Assembly: GCF_948472415.1 (NCBI RefSeq)
Contig: NZ_OX419519.1
Coordinates: forward strand, 7,097,001-7,161,000
Length of the DNA: 64,000 bases
Direction of reading: 5' to 3'
Origin: Kitasatospora fiedleri
Lineage (GTDB): Bacteria; Actinomycetota; Actinomycetes; Streptomycetales; Streptomycetaceae
Below, one piece after another: positions 14,952 through 23,550 of this stretch (positions are counted from its first letter, which is position 1; each line of letters begins with the position of its first letter). A program made the translations under genes and the position numbers. The notes beneath the pieces are model-generated. The model did no database searches and had not been told where the DNA came from. It saw nothing but the letters and a program-made list of their open reading frames with translations.

Positions 14952-15610
14952 GCCGACTCCCGCAGGTACGGCGGGAGTTCGACCTCCGTGTGCGGGGCGG
15001 GCAGCGGCGCGCCGTGGGCGGGGGTGACCGGCACCACGCCCGCCCAGTACGGCAGGGCGAGGTCCTCGGGTTCGTCGTTGACGCCGCCGGTGCGGGTCTT
15101 GGCCGAGACCCGGTCCAGCTCCAGCCGGATCACCGCGGTGGCGGCCAGCTCCTTGGCGTTGGCCGGCCGGCAGTCGGCCGCGCGGCCCGCCACCACCTGC
15201 TCGACGATCGCGTCCAGCGCCAGCCGCAGCTCGGCGGGGTCGGTGACCTGGTGGGCGGTGCCGTGCGCGACCACCGAGCGGTAGTTGACGGAGTGGTGGA
15301 AGGCCGACTTGGCCAGCACCAGCCCGTCCAGGTGCGTCACCGTCACGCACACCGGCAGGCCCTCCTCGCCCTTGGCCCCGCGCAGCGGGCGGCTGCCGGT
15401 CGAGCCGTGCACGTACAGCCGGCGGCCGACCCGGGCGTACAGCGTGGGCAGCACGACCGGCGCGCCGTCCCGGACGAAGCCGAGGTGGCACAGGTACCCG
15501 GCGTCCAGGATCGCGTGCACCGCCTGCTCGTCCCAGGCGGCGCGCTCCTTGGAGCGGGTCGGGGTGGTGAGGCCGTCGCGGGTGTACGACCCGCCGGGGC
15601 TGTCCGACAT
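14945..15610 (-). CDS. Pyridoxamine 5'-phosphate oxidase family protein (flavin split barrel)
   Basis: A 221-residue protein of the PNPOx-like/NimA-related group: ILDAGYLCHLGFVRDGAPVVLPTLYARVGRRLYVHGSTGS, then VCVTVTHLDGLVLAKSAFHHSVNYRSVV and KTRTGGVNDEPEDL. Family members bind FMN and reduce small aromatics or act on B6 vitamers. ATG 15610 has GAGGAG upstream, and that start codon overlaps the -35 box of the divergent MocR gene, so the two promoters interlock. It is the first gene of a two-gene operon. A PLP-sensing MocR opposite suggests a vitamin-B6-related role, but this is inference. Confidence 0.87.
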   Translation of the reverse strand: MSDSPGGSYTRDGLTTPTRSKERAAWDEQAVHAILDAGYLCHLGFVRDGAPVVLPTLYARVGRRLYVHGSTGSRPLRGAKGEEGLPVCVTVTHLDGLVLAKSAFHHSVNYRSVVAHGTAHQVTDPAELRLALDAIVEQVVAGRAADCRPANAKELAATAVIRLELDRVSAKTRTGGVNDEPEDLALPYWAGVVPVTPAHGAPLPAPHTEVELPPYLRESAC

Positions 15611-15645
15611 GACAACTCCTCTGCACTAGTGCATAATCTACTTTG
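15609..15645 (+). promoter_or_regulatory. MocR promoter with palindromic operator; leaderless start
   Basis: -35 ATGACA (15609-15614), 17-bp spacer, -10 CATAAT (15632-15637), and the GTG start 7 bases later, so the mRNA is probably leaderless. A perfect palindrome, GCACTAGTGC (15623-15632), abuts the -10, and GTGCTA (15645-15650) repeats half of it, giving a plausible MocR binding site that would also cover the divergent promoter. Confidence 0.75.
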
Positions 15646-16961
15646 TGCTAGGAGAGTATCGGATCACCGGTCGGCGAGCCAGCGAGATTGCCGCCGACGT
15701 CGAACGCGCGGTCGCGGCGGGGGAGTTGGCCCCGGGTGCCGCCCTGCCCCCGCTGCGCGACCTGGCCGTCGAGCTCGGCGTGAACCCCAACACGGTGGCC
15801 GCCGCCTACCGCCTGCTGCGCGAACGCGGCGTCATCGAGACCGCCGGGCGGCGCGGCAGCCGGGTCCGCCCCCGCCCGGTCACCGCCCCCCGGGACCAGG
15901 CCCGGCTGCCCGTCCCGCCCGGTGCCCGCGACCTGTCGGCCGGCAACCCCGACCCGGCCCTGCTGCCCCCGCTCGGCCCCGCGCTGGCCGCCGCGGCCGC
16001 CGGGCCCGCCGTCCTGTACGGGCAGCCGGTCGCCGAGCCCGGGCTGCTCGCCGGGTTCCGCGCCGAGTTCCGCGCCGACGGCGTCCCCGACGGCGAACTC
16101 GCGGTCTGCTCCGGCGCGTTGGACACCATCTCGCGGGTCCTCGCCGCCCACCTGCGCCCCGGCGACACCGTCGCCGTCGAGGACCCGGGCTGGGGCAGCC
16201 TGCTCGACCTGCTGCCCGCGCTCGGCCTGCGCCCCGTCCCCGTCCCGGTCGACGACGAGGGCCCGCTGCCCGGCCCCGCCGCCGCCGCGCTCGACCACGG
16301 CGCCCGCGCCCTGATCGTCACCAGCCGGGCCCAGAACCCCACCGGCGCCGCCCTCACCCCGGCCCGCGCCGCCGCGCTGCGCGCCGTCCTGGCCGCCCGC
16401 CCCGCCACCGTCCTGATCGAGGACGACCACGGTCACGGCATGGTCGACCAGCCCTTCCAGTCACTGGCCGCCGGCACCGTCGCGCACTGGACGCTGGTGC
16501 GCTCCGCCGCCAAGGCGCTCGCCCCCGACCTGCGGGTCGCGGTCTGCACCGGCGACGCCGACACCATCGCCCGGGTCCTGGGCCGCCAGCGCCTGGACGC
16601 GGGCTGGGTCAGCCACCTGCTCCAGCGCGCCGTCCTCGCACTGCGCCGCGACCCGCCCGCCCCCGCCCCGGTCTACCGCGCCCGCCGCGACGCCCTGCTC
16701 GCCGCCCTCGCCGCCCACGGCATCCGCGCCCACGGCGCCAGCGGCCTCAACGTCTGGGTCCCCGTCCCCGACGAGACCGCCGCCACCGCCGCCCTGCTCC
16801 ACCGCGGCTGGGTCACCGCCCCCGGCTCCCGCTTCCGCCTCGCCTCCCCGCCCGGCCTCCGGATCACCGTCTCCACCCTCACCCCCGCCGAATCCACCAC
16901 CCTCGCCGCCGACCTCGCCACCACCCTGTCCGCCCCGGCGGCCGGCTCCCGGCTCACCTGA
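15645..16961 (+). CDS. MocR/GntR-type regulator with aminotransferase-like domain
   Basis: A 438-residue protein. The N-terminal winged helix (about 1-70; PLRDLAVELGVNPNTVAAAYRLL) is followed by a fold-type I aminotransferase domain with NPDPALLP, YGQPVAEPGLL, TSRAQNPTGAALT and LVRSAAKALAPDLRVAV, whose lysine is the likely PLP-binding residue. PdxR-like MocR proteins sense PLP and control B6 genes; other members control amine metabolism. It faces the PNPOx/FMN-binding operon and shares its control region, so it most likely regulates it. The start is a leaderless GTG. Confidence 0.92.
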   Translation: MLGEYRITGRRASEIAADVERAVAAGELAPGAALPPLRDLAVELGVNPNTVAAAYRLLRERGVIETAGRRGSRVRPRPVTAPRDQARLPVPPGARDLSAGNPDPALLPPLGPALAAAAAGPAVLYGQPVAEPGLLAGFRAEFRADGVPDGELAVCSGALDTISRVLAAHLRPGDTVAVEDPGWGSLLDLLPALGLRPVPVPVDDEGPLPGPAAAALDHGARALIVTSRAQNPTGAALTPARAAALRAVLAARPATVLIEDDHGHGMVDQPFQSLAAGTVAHWTLVRSAAKALAPDLRVAVCTGDADTIARVLGRQRLDAGWVSHLLQRAVLALRRDPPAPAPVYRARRDALLAALAAHGIRAHGASGLNVWVPVPDETAATAALLHRGWVTAPGSRFRLASPPGLRITVSTLTPAESTTLAADLATTLSAPAAGSRLT

Positions 16962-17056
16962 GCACCGCCGCCCCGGCTGTCATGGACGCGAGGAATAGCG
17001 GGCGGCCCGGCCCGGTTGCAGGGCGCGGGGGGAACGACCAGCAGGAAGGACCGGCC

Positions 17057-17179
17057 ATGCGCATCCGAAACTCGCTCCGCTCCCTGAAGGCCAAGCCCGG
17101 CGCCCAGGTGGTCCGCCGGCGCGGGCGCACCTTCGTGATCAACCGGAGGGACCCGCGCTTCAAGGCCCGCCAGGGCTGA
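17057..17179 (+). CDS. rpmJ: Ribosomal protein bL36, zinc-independent form
   Basis: A 40-residue protein, MRIRNSLRSLKAKPGAQVVR... ending DPRFKARQG, a full-length bL36. The four Zn-ligand positions of the canonical form carry no Cys, so this is the Cys-free (C-minus) paralogue. In Streptomyces such paralogues replace the zinc form when zinc is scarce and are often under Zur control. I see no clear Zur box in the short upstream gap. Ribosome-binding site GGAAGGA at 17044-17050. Confidence 0.93.
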   Translation: MRIRNSLRSLKAKPGAQVVRRRGRTFVINRRDPRFKARQG

Positions 17180-17187
17180 GCAGCGCG

Positions 17188-17221
17188 AAGGCCCCGCCCC
17201 GGAGGAACCGGGCGGGGCCTT
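17188..17221 (+). terminator. Intrinsic terminator after rpmJ
   Basis: AAGGCCCCGCCC (17188-17199) pairs perfectly with GGGCGGGGCCTT (17210-17221) around a 10-base loop, 8 bases after the rpmJ stop and ahead of the convergent ndh gene. It can act in both directions. Confidence 0.85.
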
Positions 17222-17260
17222 CCGCCGTGCGGCGGGCGCTCAACGCTCAGCGCCCAGGGC

Positions 17261-18625
17261 TCAGCCCTTGGCCAGCAGCGACTGCGCGTGCTCGCGGACC
17301 TCGTCGCGGGACAGGTACGCGTCGGTGTACTCGAAGTCGCGCAGTCGGGCGGGCTGGCGGGCCAGGAAGCCGGTCCGGACGAAGTCGTCGCCCGCGGTGG
17401 CGTTCAGCAGCCAGTTGGCCGCCGTGCGGTACTTCGCCGCGTTGGTGCGCATCGCCATCACGTGGTAGCCGCGGGCCACCGCCTGCGCGGGCGCGCCGTG
17501 CAGCTCGATCCCCAGCGGCTTGGACACCGCGTCCTTGCCGCCCAGGTCGACCACCAGGCCCAGGTCCTTGTGGAAATACGGCTGCAGCGGCTGGTTGCGC
17601 AACGCCGCCACCAGGTTGTCGGCGACCTTCTTGCCCTGCCGGGCCGAGTGCTGCGCGGTCGGCGGGCACACCGCCCCGTCGCCCTTGGCCAGGTCCGGCA
17701 CCGCCGCCGCGTCGCCGAGCGCGAAGACGCCCTCGAACTGCGGCACCCGCATCTCCGCCGTCACCGCCAGCCGCCCGCGCACCGTCTCCGCGTCCAGCGT
17801 GCCCACCAGCGGGGAGGCGGCCACGCCGGCCGTCCAGATCAGGGTCCGGCACGGCAGGGTCCGCCCGTCGGTGAACTTCACCGTCTCCGGGCCGACCTCG
17901 GCGATCGACACGCCCAGCGACACGTCCACGCCGCGCGCGCGCAGGATCTCCATCGCGGTGACGCCCAGCTTGTCGCCCAGCTCGGGCATCAGCCGCGGCG
18001 CGATGTCGATCAGGTGCCACTTGATCAGCTGCGGGTCCAGCCGCGGGTAGCGCTTGGCCGCCGCGGTGGTCAGCCGCTGCAGGCAGGCCGCCGTCTCGGT
18101 GCCCGCGTACCCGCCGCCGACCACCACGAACTGGAGCCGGGAGGCCCGCTCGTTCTCGTCCATCGACGCGGACGCCAGGTCGAGCTGGGCGATCACGTGG
18201 TCGCGGATGTAGGTGGCCTCGGCGAGCGTCTTCATGCCGCGCGCGTAGTCCGGCAGGCCGGGGATGTCGAAGGTCCGGGTGACGCTGCCCGGCGCGAGCA
18301 CCAGGTAGTCGTACTTCTCCGCGACCACCTCGTCGGTGATCTTGCGGACCACGGCGACCTTCGAGCGCGGATCGATGCCGATCGCCCCGCCCGGCACGAT
18401 GTGGGTGCGCCGCAGCGAGCGCCGCAGCGAGATCGCCACCGACTGCGGGGTCAGCACCCCGGCCGCGACGTGCGGCAGCAGCGGCAGGTACAGCTGGTAC
18501 GAGAACGGCGTGACCAGGGAGATCTCCGCCTCGGAGGGGGCGAGCTTGCGCTCCAGGCGGCGCGCGCACTCGAGTCCGGCGAAGCCGCCGCCGACGATCA
18601 GGATCCGAGGTCGTTCCATCTTCAT
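17261..18625 (-). CDS. ndh: Type II NADH dehydrogenase (NDH-2)
   Basis: A 454-residue flavoprotein with ILIVGGGFAGLECARRL for FAD, LAPGSVTRTFDIPGL, a second dinucleotide fold FVVVGGGYAGTETAACLQ for NADH, and GVFALGDAAAVPD closing the FAD site. The C-terminal region (VARGYHVMAMRTNAAKYRTAANWLLN) is the amphipathic membrane anchor typical of the family. It passes electrons from NADH to menaquinone on the inner membrane face without pumping protons. ATG MKMERPRIL at 18625 lies close to a GGGG-type site. Monocistronic. Confidence 0.95.
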   Translation of the reverse strand: MKMERPRILIVGGGFAGLECARRLERKLAPSEAEISLVTPFSYQLYLPLLPHVAAGVLTPQSVAISLRRSLRRTHIVPGGAIGIDPRSKVAVVRKITDEVVAEKYDYLVLAPGSVTRTFDIPGLPDYARGMKTLAEATYIRDHVIAQLDLASASMDENERASRLQFVVVGGGYAGTETAACLQRLTTAAAKRYPRLDPQLIKWHLIDIAPRLMPELGDKLGVTAMEILRARGVDVSLGVSIAEVGPETVKFTDGRTLPCRTLIWTAGVAASPLVGTLDAETVRGRLAVTAEMRVPQFEGVFALGDAAAVPDLAKGDGAVCPPTAQHSARQGKKVADNLVAALRNQPLQPYFHKDLGLVVDLGGKDAVSKPLGIELHGAPAQAVARGYHVMAMRTNAAKYRTAANWLLNATAGDDFVRTGFLARQPARLRDFEYTDAYLSRDEVREHAQSLLAKG

Positions 18626-18773
18626 CCCCTACTGTGTGCAGGTCCGTGAGTGGCAAGGACGACTGTTGGCCACACTCGCACGGGGTAACGGCGGGTGCAT
18701 CTCCAACGCCCGCCCGACGCCTGCCCGGCCGCCGCCGAGCCATGCCACCGCCCCGGGCCGCTAGGCTGTCCGG

Positions 18774-19532
18774 ATGCTCTCCGAGGTGACGGCCGTCCGC
18801 TACGCGACGCCGCTGCGCGAAGGCGGTTCGATGCCCGGCCTGATCGAGGCCGACGACCGCCGCCTGTACGTCCTGAAGTGGGTCGGCGCGGCCCAGGGCC
18901 GCAAGGCGCTGGTGGCCGAGGTGCTGGCCGGCGAGCTGGGCCGCCGGCTCGGCCTGCCGGTGCCCGAACTGGCCCTGGTGGACCTGGACCCGGTGCTGGC
19001 CCGCAGCGAGCCCGAGGTGCAGATCCAGGACCAGATGCGGGCCAGCGGCGGCACCAACCTCGGCATGGCGTACGTCCCGGGGGCGCTGAACTTCGACCCG
19101 CTCTGCTTCGAGGTGGACGAGGACACCGCCGCCCGGGTGCTCTGGTTCGACGCCCTGATCGGCAACGTCGACCGCTCCTGGCGCAACCCCAACCTGCTGG
19201 TCGCGGCCGGCGGGCTGCGGCTGATCGACCACGGCGCCAGCCTGGTCTTCCACCACAGCTGGCCGGGCGCCGAGAAGTGGCGCCGCAAGCCCTACGACGC
19301 CTCCGACCACGCGCTGCGGCACGCCGCCGGCCGCCTGCCGCGGGTCGACGCCGACCTCGCCGCCCTCGCCGCCGGGGCGCTGCCCGCGGCGGTCGCCGCC
19401 GTCCCGGACGTCTGGCTGGCCGACGAGCCCGGCTTCACCGGCCCCGCGGACGTCCGCGCCGCGTACACCGCCCAGCTCACCGCCCGCCTGGCCGGGCCCC
19501 GCGACTGGCTCCCGGAGGTGGCGGCCCGATGA
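18774..19532 (+). CDS. HipA-like kinase family protein
   Basis: A 252-residue protein resembling the catalytic part of HipA: RLYVLKWVGAAQGRKALVAEVLAGEL (N-lobe lysine), WFDALIGNVDRSWRNPNLLV (the NxDR catalytic loop) and LRLIDHGASLVFHH (the metal-binding DHG). It is shorter than HipA toxins and lacks their N-terminal domain. It forms a coupled pair with a DUF3037 gene (ATGA), a known pairing of unknown function. The TAGGCT at 18762-18767 lies 6 bases before ATG, so the transcript is probably leaderless. Whether it phosphorylates a tRNA synthetase is unknown. Confidence 0.85.
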   Translation: MLSEVTAVRYATPLREGGSMPGLIEADDRRLYVLKWVGAAQGRKALVAEVLAGELGRRLGLPVPELALVDLDPVLARSEPEVQIQDQMRASGGTNLGMAYVPGALNFDPLCFEVDEDTAARVLWFDALIGNVDRSWRNPNLLVAAGGLRLIDHGASLVFHHSWPGAEKWRRKPYDASDHALRHAAGRLPRVDADLAALAAGALPAAVAAVPDVWLADEPGFTGPADVRAAYTAQLTARLAGPRDWLPEVAAR

Positions 19533-19933
19533 CCGACCTGCCCGTGCCCGGCCACCCCGTCCACGACTACGAGTACGCCCTGATCCGGGCCGTCCCCCGG
19601 GTCGAGCGCGGCGAGTGCGTCAACATCGGCGTGCTGCTGTACTGCCGCCACGCCGAGTACCTGGGCGCCCGCACCCACCTCGACCAGGGCCGGCTGCTCG
19701 CCCTGGACGCGCTGGCCGACGCGGCCGGCGTGCGGCGCGCGCTGCGCGGCATCGAGGCGGTCTGCGCGGGCGGCGAGGCGGCCGGCCCGGCCGCCCGGGA
19801 CAGCGCCGGGCAGCGCTTCCGCTGGCTGACCGCCCCGCGCAGCGCCGTGGTCCAGCCCGGCCCGGTGCACACCGGGCTGACCGCCGACCCGGACGCGGAA
19901 CTGCACCACCTGTTCGACCGTCTGGTGCTCTGA
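19529..19933 (+). CDS. DUF3037 domain protein
   Basis: A 134-residue protein. The DUF3037 signature is clear: YEYALIRAVPRVERGECVNIGVLLYC, then RLLALDALADAAGVRRALRGIE and RFRWLTAPRSAVVQPGPVHTGLT. The start overlaps the stop of the HipA-like gene (ATGA 19529-19532). DUF3037 proteins are repeatedly found right after HipA-like kinases, suggesting a partner, substrate or neutraliser role; no biochemical function is established. Confidence 0.88.
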   Translation: MTDLPVPGHPVHDYEYALIRAVPRVERGECVNIGVLLYCRHAEYLGARTHLDQGRLLALDALADAAGVRRALRGIEAVCAGGEAAGPAARDSAGQRFRWLTAPRSAVVQPGPVHTGLTADPDAELHHLFDRLVL

Positions 19934-20039
19934 GCGGACCCGTCGCGACGGACGCGCACACACCGTCCGTCGAATCCGCAAACCACTTGCCAGACTCAAT
20001 ACTGGAGTCACTGAAACGAATGGGCGTACCCTGACCGCC

Positions 20040-20501
20040 ATGGGCAGCACCACAGGCACCGGCACCGCACCCTCCACCACCGAGCTGATGGAACAGATCG
20101 CGGCCGTCGGCACCGCCTACTTCCAGGACTACGCCGCCGCCGCGGCCCGCCACGGCCTCAACTCCTCCCAGGCCAAGGCGCTCAAGGCGGTCCTCGAACC
20201 CGTCCCGATGCGCGCCCTGGCCGGCCGCCTCGGCTGCGACGCCTCCAACGTCACCGGCATCGTCGACCGCCTCGAAACGCTCGGCTACGCCCGCCGCGAG
20301 GCCGCCGCCGCCGACCGCCGGGTCAAGATCGTCACCATCACCGACCAGGGCCGCGAGGTCCTCGACCGGATCCGCGACGACATGACCCGCGCCCGCGCCG
20401 CCTTCGACAGCCTCGACCCCGACCAGCGCACCGCCCTCTCCGGGCTCTGCGACCAGGTCCTGCCGCTGCTGCTGCGCCCCTGCACCCCGCCGCCGCAGTG
20501 A
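20040..20501 (+). CDS. MarR family transcriptional regulator
   Basis: A 153-residue winged-helix protein: helix-turn-helix PMRALAGRLGCDASNVTGIVDRLETLGYARRE followed by the wing ADRRVKIVTITDQGREVL. The N- and C-terminal helices should form the dimer interface. TACCCT at 20027-20032 is 7 bases before ATG, so it may be leaderless. GACTC (19993-19997) and GAGTC (20005-20009) form an inverted repeat in the upstream gap and may be its operator. The next gene follows immediately. The ligand is unknown. Confidence 0.9.
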   Translation: MGSTTGTGTAPSTTELMEQIAAVGTAYFQDYAAAAARHGLNSSQAKALKAVLEPVPMRALAGRLGCDASNVTGIVDRLETLGYARREAAAADRRVKIVTITDQGREVLDRIRDDMTRARAAFDSLDPDQRTALSGLCDQVLPLLLRPCTPPPQ

Positions 20502-20530
20502 CCGTCGGTGGCGTGCCGTACGCTCACCGC

Positions 20531-21442
20531 ATGCACCAGGCGAACGGATGGACCGCCACCGGGCTGCGCTGGCAGGACGGCGCGCCCCTCCTCACCGCCA
20601 GCGACGGCCGGCAGCGCCACGACCGCCCGCTCACCGACGGCCTGGCCGTCGCCTGGCGGATCTCCGGCCCCCGCCGCTGCACCGGCGCGCACACCGAGCG
20701 CGGCCACCGCCCCTGCCCGCACCGCGCCACCGTCCAGCCCGAGGGCACCACCAGCCAGTGCCCGAGCTGCCAGAACGCCGACCGCGGCCTCCAGCTCGCC
20801 CGGGACCGCATCCTCGACGACGGCCGCGACTACCGCCTCTACCTCGCCTGGTTCGCCCCCGGCCTGCTCAAGGTCGGCCTCACCGCCGAGGAGCGCGGCA
20901 CCGTCCGCCTGCTCGAACAGGCCGCCCTCACCTGGACGTTCATCGCCCGCGGCCCGCTGCCCGCCGTCCGCCGGGCCGAACTCGCCCTCGCCCACGCCCG
21001 GTTGGCCCGCGAGCGGGTCCCCGCCGCCGCCAAGTACCCGGCCTGGTGGCAGCTGCCCGCCCCCGCCGAGCGGCGGGCCGCGCTCACCGCCGCCCGCACC
21101 CGCGCCCACCGGCTGCTGGCCGAGCAGGGGCACGAACAGCTGGAACCGCTGCCCGACCACCCCGTCACCGACCAGGTCGAGCTCTTCGGCCTCACCGACG
21201 GCGCCCCCGACCGCTACCAGCAGGTCACCTCGCTCGCCGACGGCGCCCGGCTGGCCGGCCGGCTGCGCCGCCCGATCGGCGGCCACCTCTTCCTCGACCG
21301 CCCCGACGGCCTCCCGCTGCTGCTCGACACCCGCCTGCTCACCGGCTGGACGCTGCACGCCGAACCCGACGGCCCCGGCTGCGCGGGGCTGACCCTGCTC
21401 ACCAGGGCCCGCCCCGCCGCCGAACAGGACGCCCTGTTCTGA
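20531..21442 (+). CDS. DUF2797 family protein
   Basis: A 303-residue protein with the DUF2797 layout: an N-terminal Cys/His-rich region (RRCTGAHTERGHRPCPHRA, SQCPSCQNADRG), then YRLYLAWFAPGLLKVGLTAEERGTVRLLEQAAL, which resembles a GIY-YIG-like core, and a C-terminal beta region (GHLFLDRPDGLPLLL). I use ATG 20531 because TACGCT (20519-20524) lies 6 bases upstream; a GTG at 20498 overlapping the MarR stop would add 11 poorly conserved-looking residues. Function unknown, with nucleic-acid or metal binding likely. Confidence 0.8.
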   Translation: MHQANGWTATGLRWQDGAPLLTASDGRQRHDRPLTDGLAVAWRISGPRRCTGAHTERGHRPCPHRATVQPEGTTSQCPSCQNADRGLQLARDRILDDGRDYRLYLAWFAPGLLKVGLTAEERGTVRLLEQAALTWTFIARGPLPAVRRAELALAHARLARERVPAAAKYPAWWQLPAPAERRAALTAARTRAHRLLAEQGHEQLEPLPDHPVTDQVELFGLTDGAPDRYQQVTSLADGARLAGRLRRPIGGHLFLDRPDGLPLLLDTRLLTGWTLHAEPDGPGCAGLTLLTRARPAAEQDALF

Positions 21443-21458
21443 GTCCAGGGCGCCCGGG

Positions 21459-21815
21459 TCAGCCCTTCTTCCGGGCCTCCTGCTTCTGCCGCGCGCCCAG
21501 CGTCGCCAGCGCCATGTCCTGCGCCTGCGACTTCAGGTTCTTGTAGCCGTACCCGCGGTCGGTCAGCCACAGCTCCGCCGCCGTCTCGGCCCGCACCGAC
21601 GCCGCCACCACGTCCTCCTCCGCCTCCCCGTACTCCAGGAACCGGAAGGTGAAGAACGGCCGCGCCGACAGGTCGTACGTCAGGTGCCCCTCCTCGGTGA
21701 ACTCCGCGCGGAGCACGTCGTGTTCCGCCGCCCGGGCCTGCAACCCGGCCCGCTGCTCGTCGGTCAGGGCGTCGAAGGAGCCGCGGACCGTGATCCGAAA
21801 GGTGCGCTTGGTCAT
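21459..21815 (-). CDS. DUF6204 family protein
   Basis: A 118-residue small protein common in Streptomyces: TFRITVRGSFDALTDEQRAGL, HLTYDLSARPFFTFRF, AELWLTDRGYGYKNLKSQAQDMALATLG. It looks like a single ferredoxin-like alpha/beta domain and is cytosolic. ATG 21815. It is a single gene convergent with the DUF2797 gene, 16 bases away. No function is known for the family. Confidence 0.82.
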   Translation of the reverse strand: MTKRTFRITVRGSFDALTDEQRAGLQARAAEHDVLRAEFTEEGHLTYDLSARPFFTFRFLEYGEAEEDVVAASVRAETAAELWLTDRGYGYKNLKSQAQDMALATLGARQKQEARKKG

Positions 21816-21908
21816 GCCCGGACCCTAACCCGCCGACCCCGCCGCGCTCATCCCGGTTTCCGGACGCGCTGCGTGCTCGCCTGACCTCGACTGTTAGGCT
21901 TGCGAAAC

Positions 21909-23339
21909 GTGAGCGCGAAGCCCAAGATCCCCAATGTCCTGGCCTCCCGGTACGCCTCGGCGACCCTGGCCCAGCTGTGGTCCCCCGAGCACAAGGTGGT
22001 CCTGGAGCGCCACCTGTGGCTGGCCGTCCTCAAGGCGCAGCAGGACCTCGGCATCGAGGTGCCGGCCACCGCGATCGCCGACTACGAGCGGGTGGTTGAC
22101 CAGGTCGACCTGGCGTCCATCGCCGCCCGCGAGAAGGTCACCCGGCACGACGTGAAGGCCCGGATCGAGGAGTTCTCCGAACTCGCCGGGCACGAGCAGA
22201 TCCACAAGGGCATGACCTCGCGCGACCTCACCGAGAACGTCGAGCAGCTCCAGATCCGCCAGTCGCTGGAGCACGTCCGCGACCGCACGGTCGCCGTGCT
22301 GGTCCGCCTGGGCCGCCTCGCCGCCCAGTACGGCGAACTGGTCATGGCCGGCCGCTCGCACAACGTCGCCGCCCAGGCCACCACCCTCGGCAAGCGCTTC
22401 GCGACCGCCGCCGACGAGGTCCTGGTCGCCTTCGTCCGCCTCGAGGAACTGATCGCCCGCTACCCGCTGCGCGGCATCAAGGGCCCGGTCGGCACCGCGC
22501 AGGACATGCTCGACCTGCTCGGCGGCGACGCCCACAAGCTCGCCGAGCTGGAGCGCCGGGTCGCCGGGCACCTCGGCTTCGAGAACGTGCTCACCTCGGT
22601 CGGCCAGGTCTACCCGCGCTCGCTCGACTACGACGTGGTCTCCGCGCTCGTCCAGCTCGCCGCCGGCCCCTCCAGCCTGGCCAAGACCATCCGCCTGATG
22701 GCCGGCCACGAGCTGGTCACCGAGGGCTTCAAGGCCGGCCAGGTCGGCTCCTCGGCGATGCCGCACAAGATGAACACCCGCTCCTGCGAGCGCGTCAACG
22801 GCCTGGCCGTCATCCTGCGCGGCTACGCCTCGATGACCGCCGAGCTCGGCGGCGACCAGTGGAACGAGGGCGACGTCTCCTGCTCCGTGGTGCGCCGGGT
22901 CGCGCTGCCGGACGCGTTCTTCGCCTTCGACGGCCTGCTGGAGACCTTCCTGACCGTCCTCGACGAGTTCGGCGCCTTCCCCGCCGTGATCGAGGCCGAG
23001 CTGGACCGCTACCTGCCGTTCCTGGCCACCACCAAGGTCCTGATGGGCGCGGTGCGGGCCGGCGTCGGCCGGGAGACCGCGCACGAGGTCATCAAGGAGC
23101 ACGCGGTGGCCGCCGCGCTCGCCATGCGCGAGGGCGCCCGCGAGAACACCCTGGTGCCCGCCCTGGCCGCCGACGAGCGCATCCCGCTGGACCACGCCGC
23201 GCTGGAGGCCCTGCTGGCCGACCGGCTCTCCTTCACCGGCGCCGCCGCCGCCCAGGTCGGCGAGCTGGTCCGGCGCGTCGAGGAGGTGGCCGCCGCCCAC
23301 CCGGAGGCCGCCAAGTACGCTCCCGGCGACATCCTCTGA
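21909..23339 (+). CDS. purB: Adenylosuccinate lyase
   Basis: A 476-residue enzyme of the fumarase/aspartase superfamily. KPKIPNVLASRYASATLAQLW is the N-terminus, KGMTSRDLTENVEQLQ carries the substrate-binding TSxD, GRSHNVAAQATTLGKR the catalytic His, and GQVGSSAMPHKMNTRSCERV the flexible catalytic loop. It releases fumarate from SAICAR and from adenylosuccinate in purine synthesis. GTG 21909 is preferred to TTG 21900; TAGGCT (21895-21900) is 8 bases upstream, implying a leaderless mRNA. Confidence 0.97.
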   Translation: MSAKPKIPNVLASRYASATLAQLWSPEHKVVLERHLWLAVLKAQQDLGIEVPATAIADYERVVDQVDLASIAAREKVTRHDVKARIEEFSELAGHEQIHKGMTSRDLTENVEQLQIRQSLEHVRDRTVAVLVRLGRLAAQYGELVMAGRSHNVAAQATTLGKRFATAADEVLVAFVRLEELIARYPLRGIKGPVGTAQDMLDLLGGDAHKLAELERRVAGHLGFENVLTSVGQVYPRSLDYDVVSALVQLAAGPSSLAKTIRLMAGHELVTEGFKAGQVGSSAMPHKMNTRSCERVNGLAVILRGYASMTAELGGDQWNEGDVSCSVVRRVALPDAFFAFDGLLETFLTVLDEFGAFPAVIEAELDRYLPFLATTKVLMGAVRAGVGRETAHEVIKEHAVAAALAMREGARENTLVPALAADERIPLDHAALEALLADRLSFTGAAAAQVGELVRRVEEVAAAHPEAAKYAPGDIL

Positions 23340-23357
23340 CGTACCGTCAGCCACCAC

Positions 23358-23392
23358 GCGGCCCGTCCCGGAACAGCTCCGGGGCGGGCCGC
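23358..23392 (+). terminator. Terminator after purB
   Basis: GCGGCCCGTCCCGGA (23358-23372) pairs with 23378-23392 over 15 bp with one G-U type mismatch and a 5-base loop, 18 bases after the purB stop. Confidence 0.8.
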
Positions 23393-23550
23393 GCCCGGTT
23401 CCCGGGGGCCGCCGCGCCGCCCGGGGGAGGGAATCGGAGCGAAGTCGGGGTCGGACGGCGGCCGGGCGGGGTACACCGGAGGTGTCCGTCACTGCGGGGA
23501 CGGTGAGGACGCCGACGGCGGCGGTGCCCAGCACACCCGGAGAGCCAGCC

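Noticed and set aside
12726..15284. 852-codon plus-strand open frame
   Set aside because: Antisense to the sugar permease and two flavin proteins, all of which have clear family motifs.
16962..17056. Zur box upstream of the zinc-free L36 gene
   Set aside because: Expected from biology, but no TGAAAATGATTTTCA-like palindrome is visible in the short gap.
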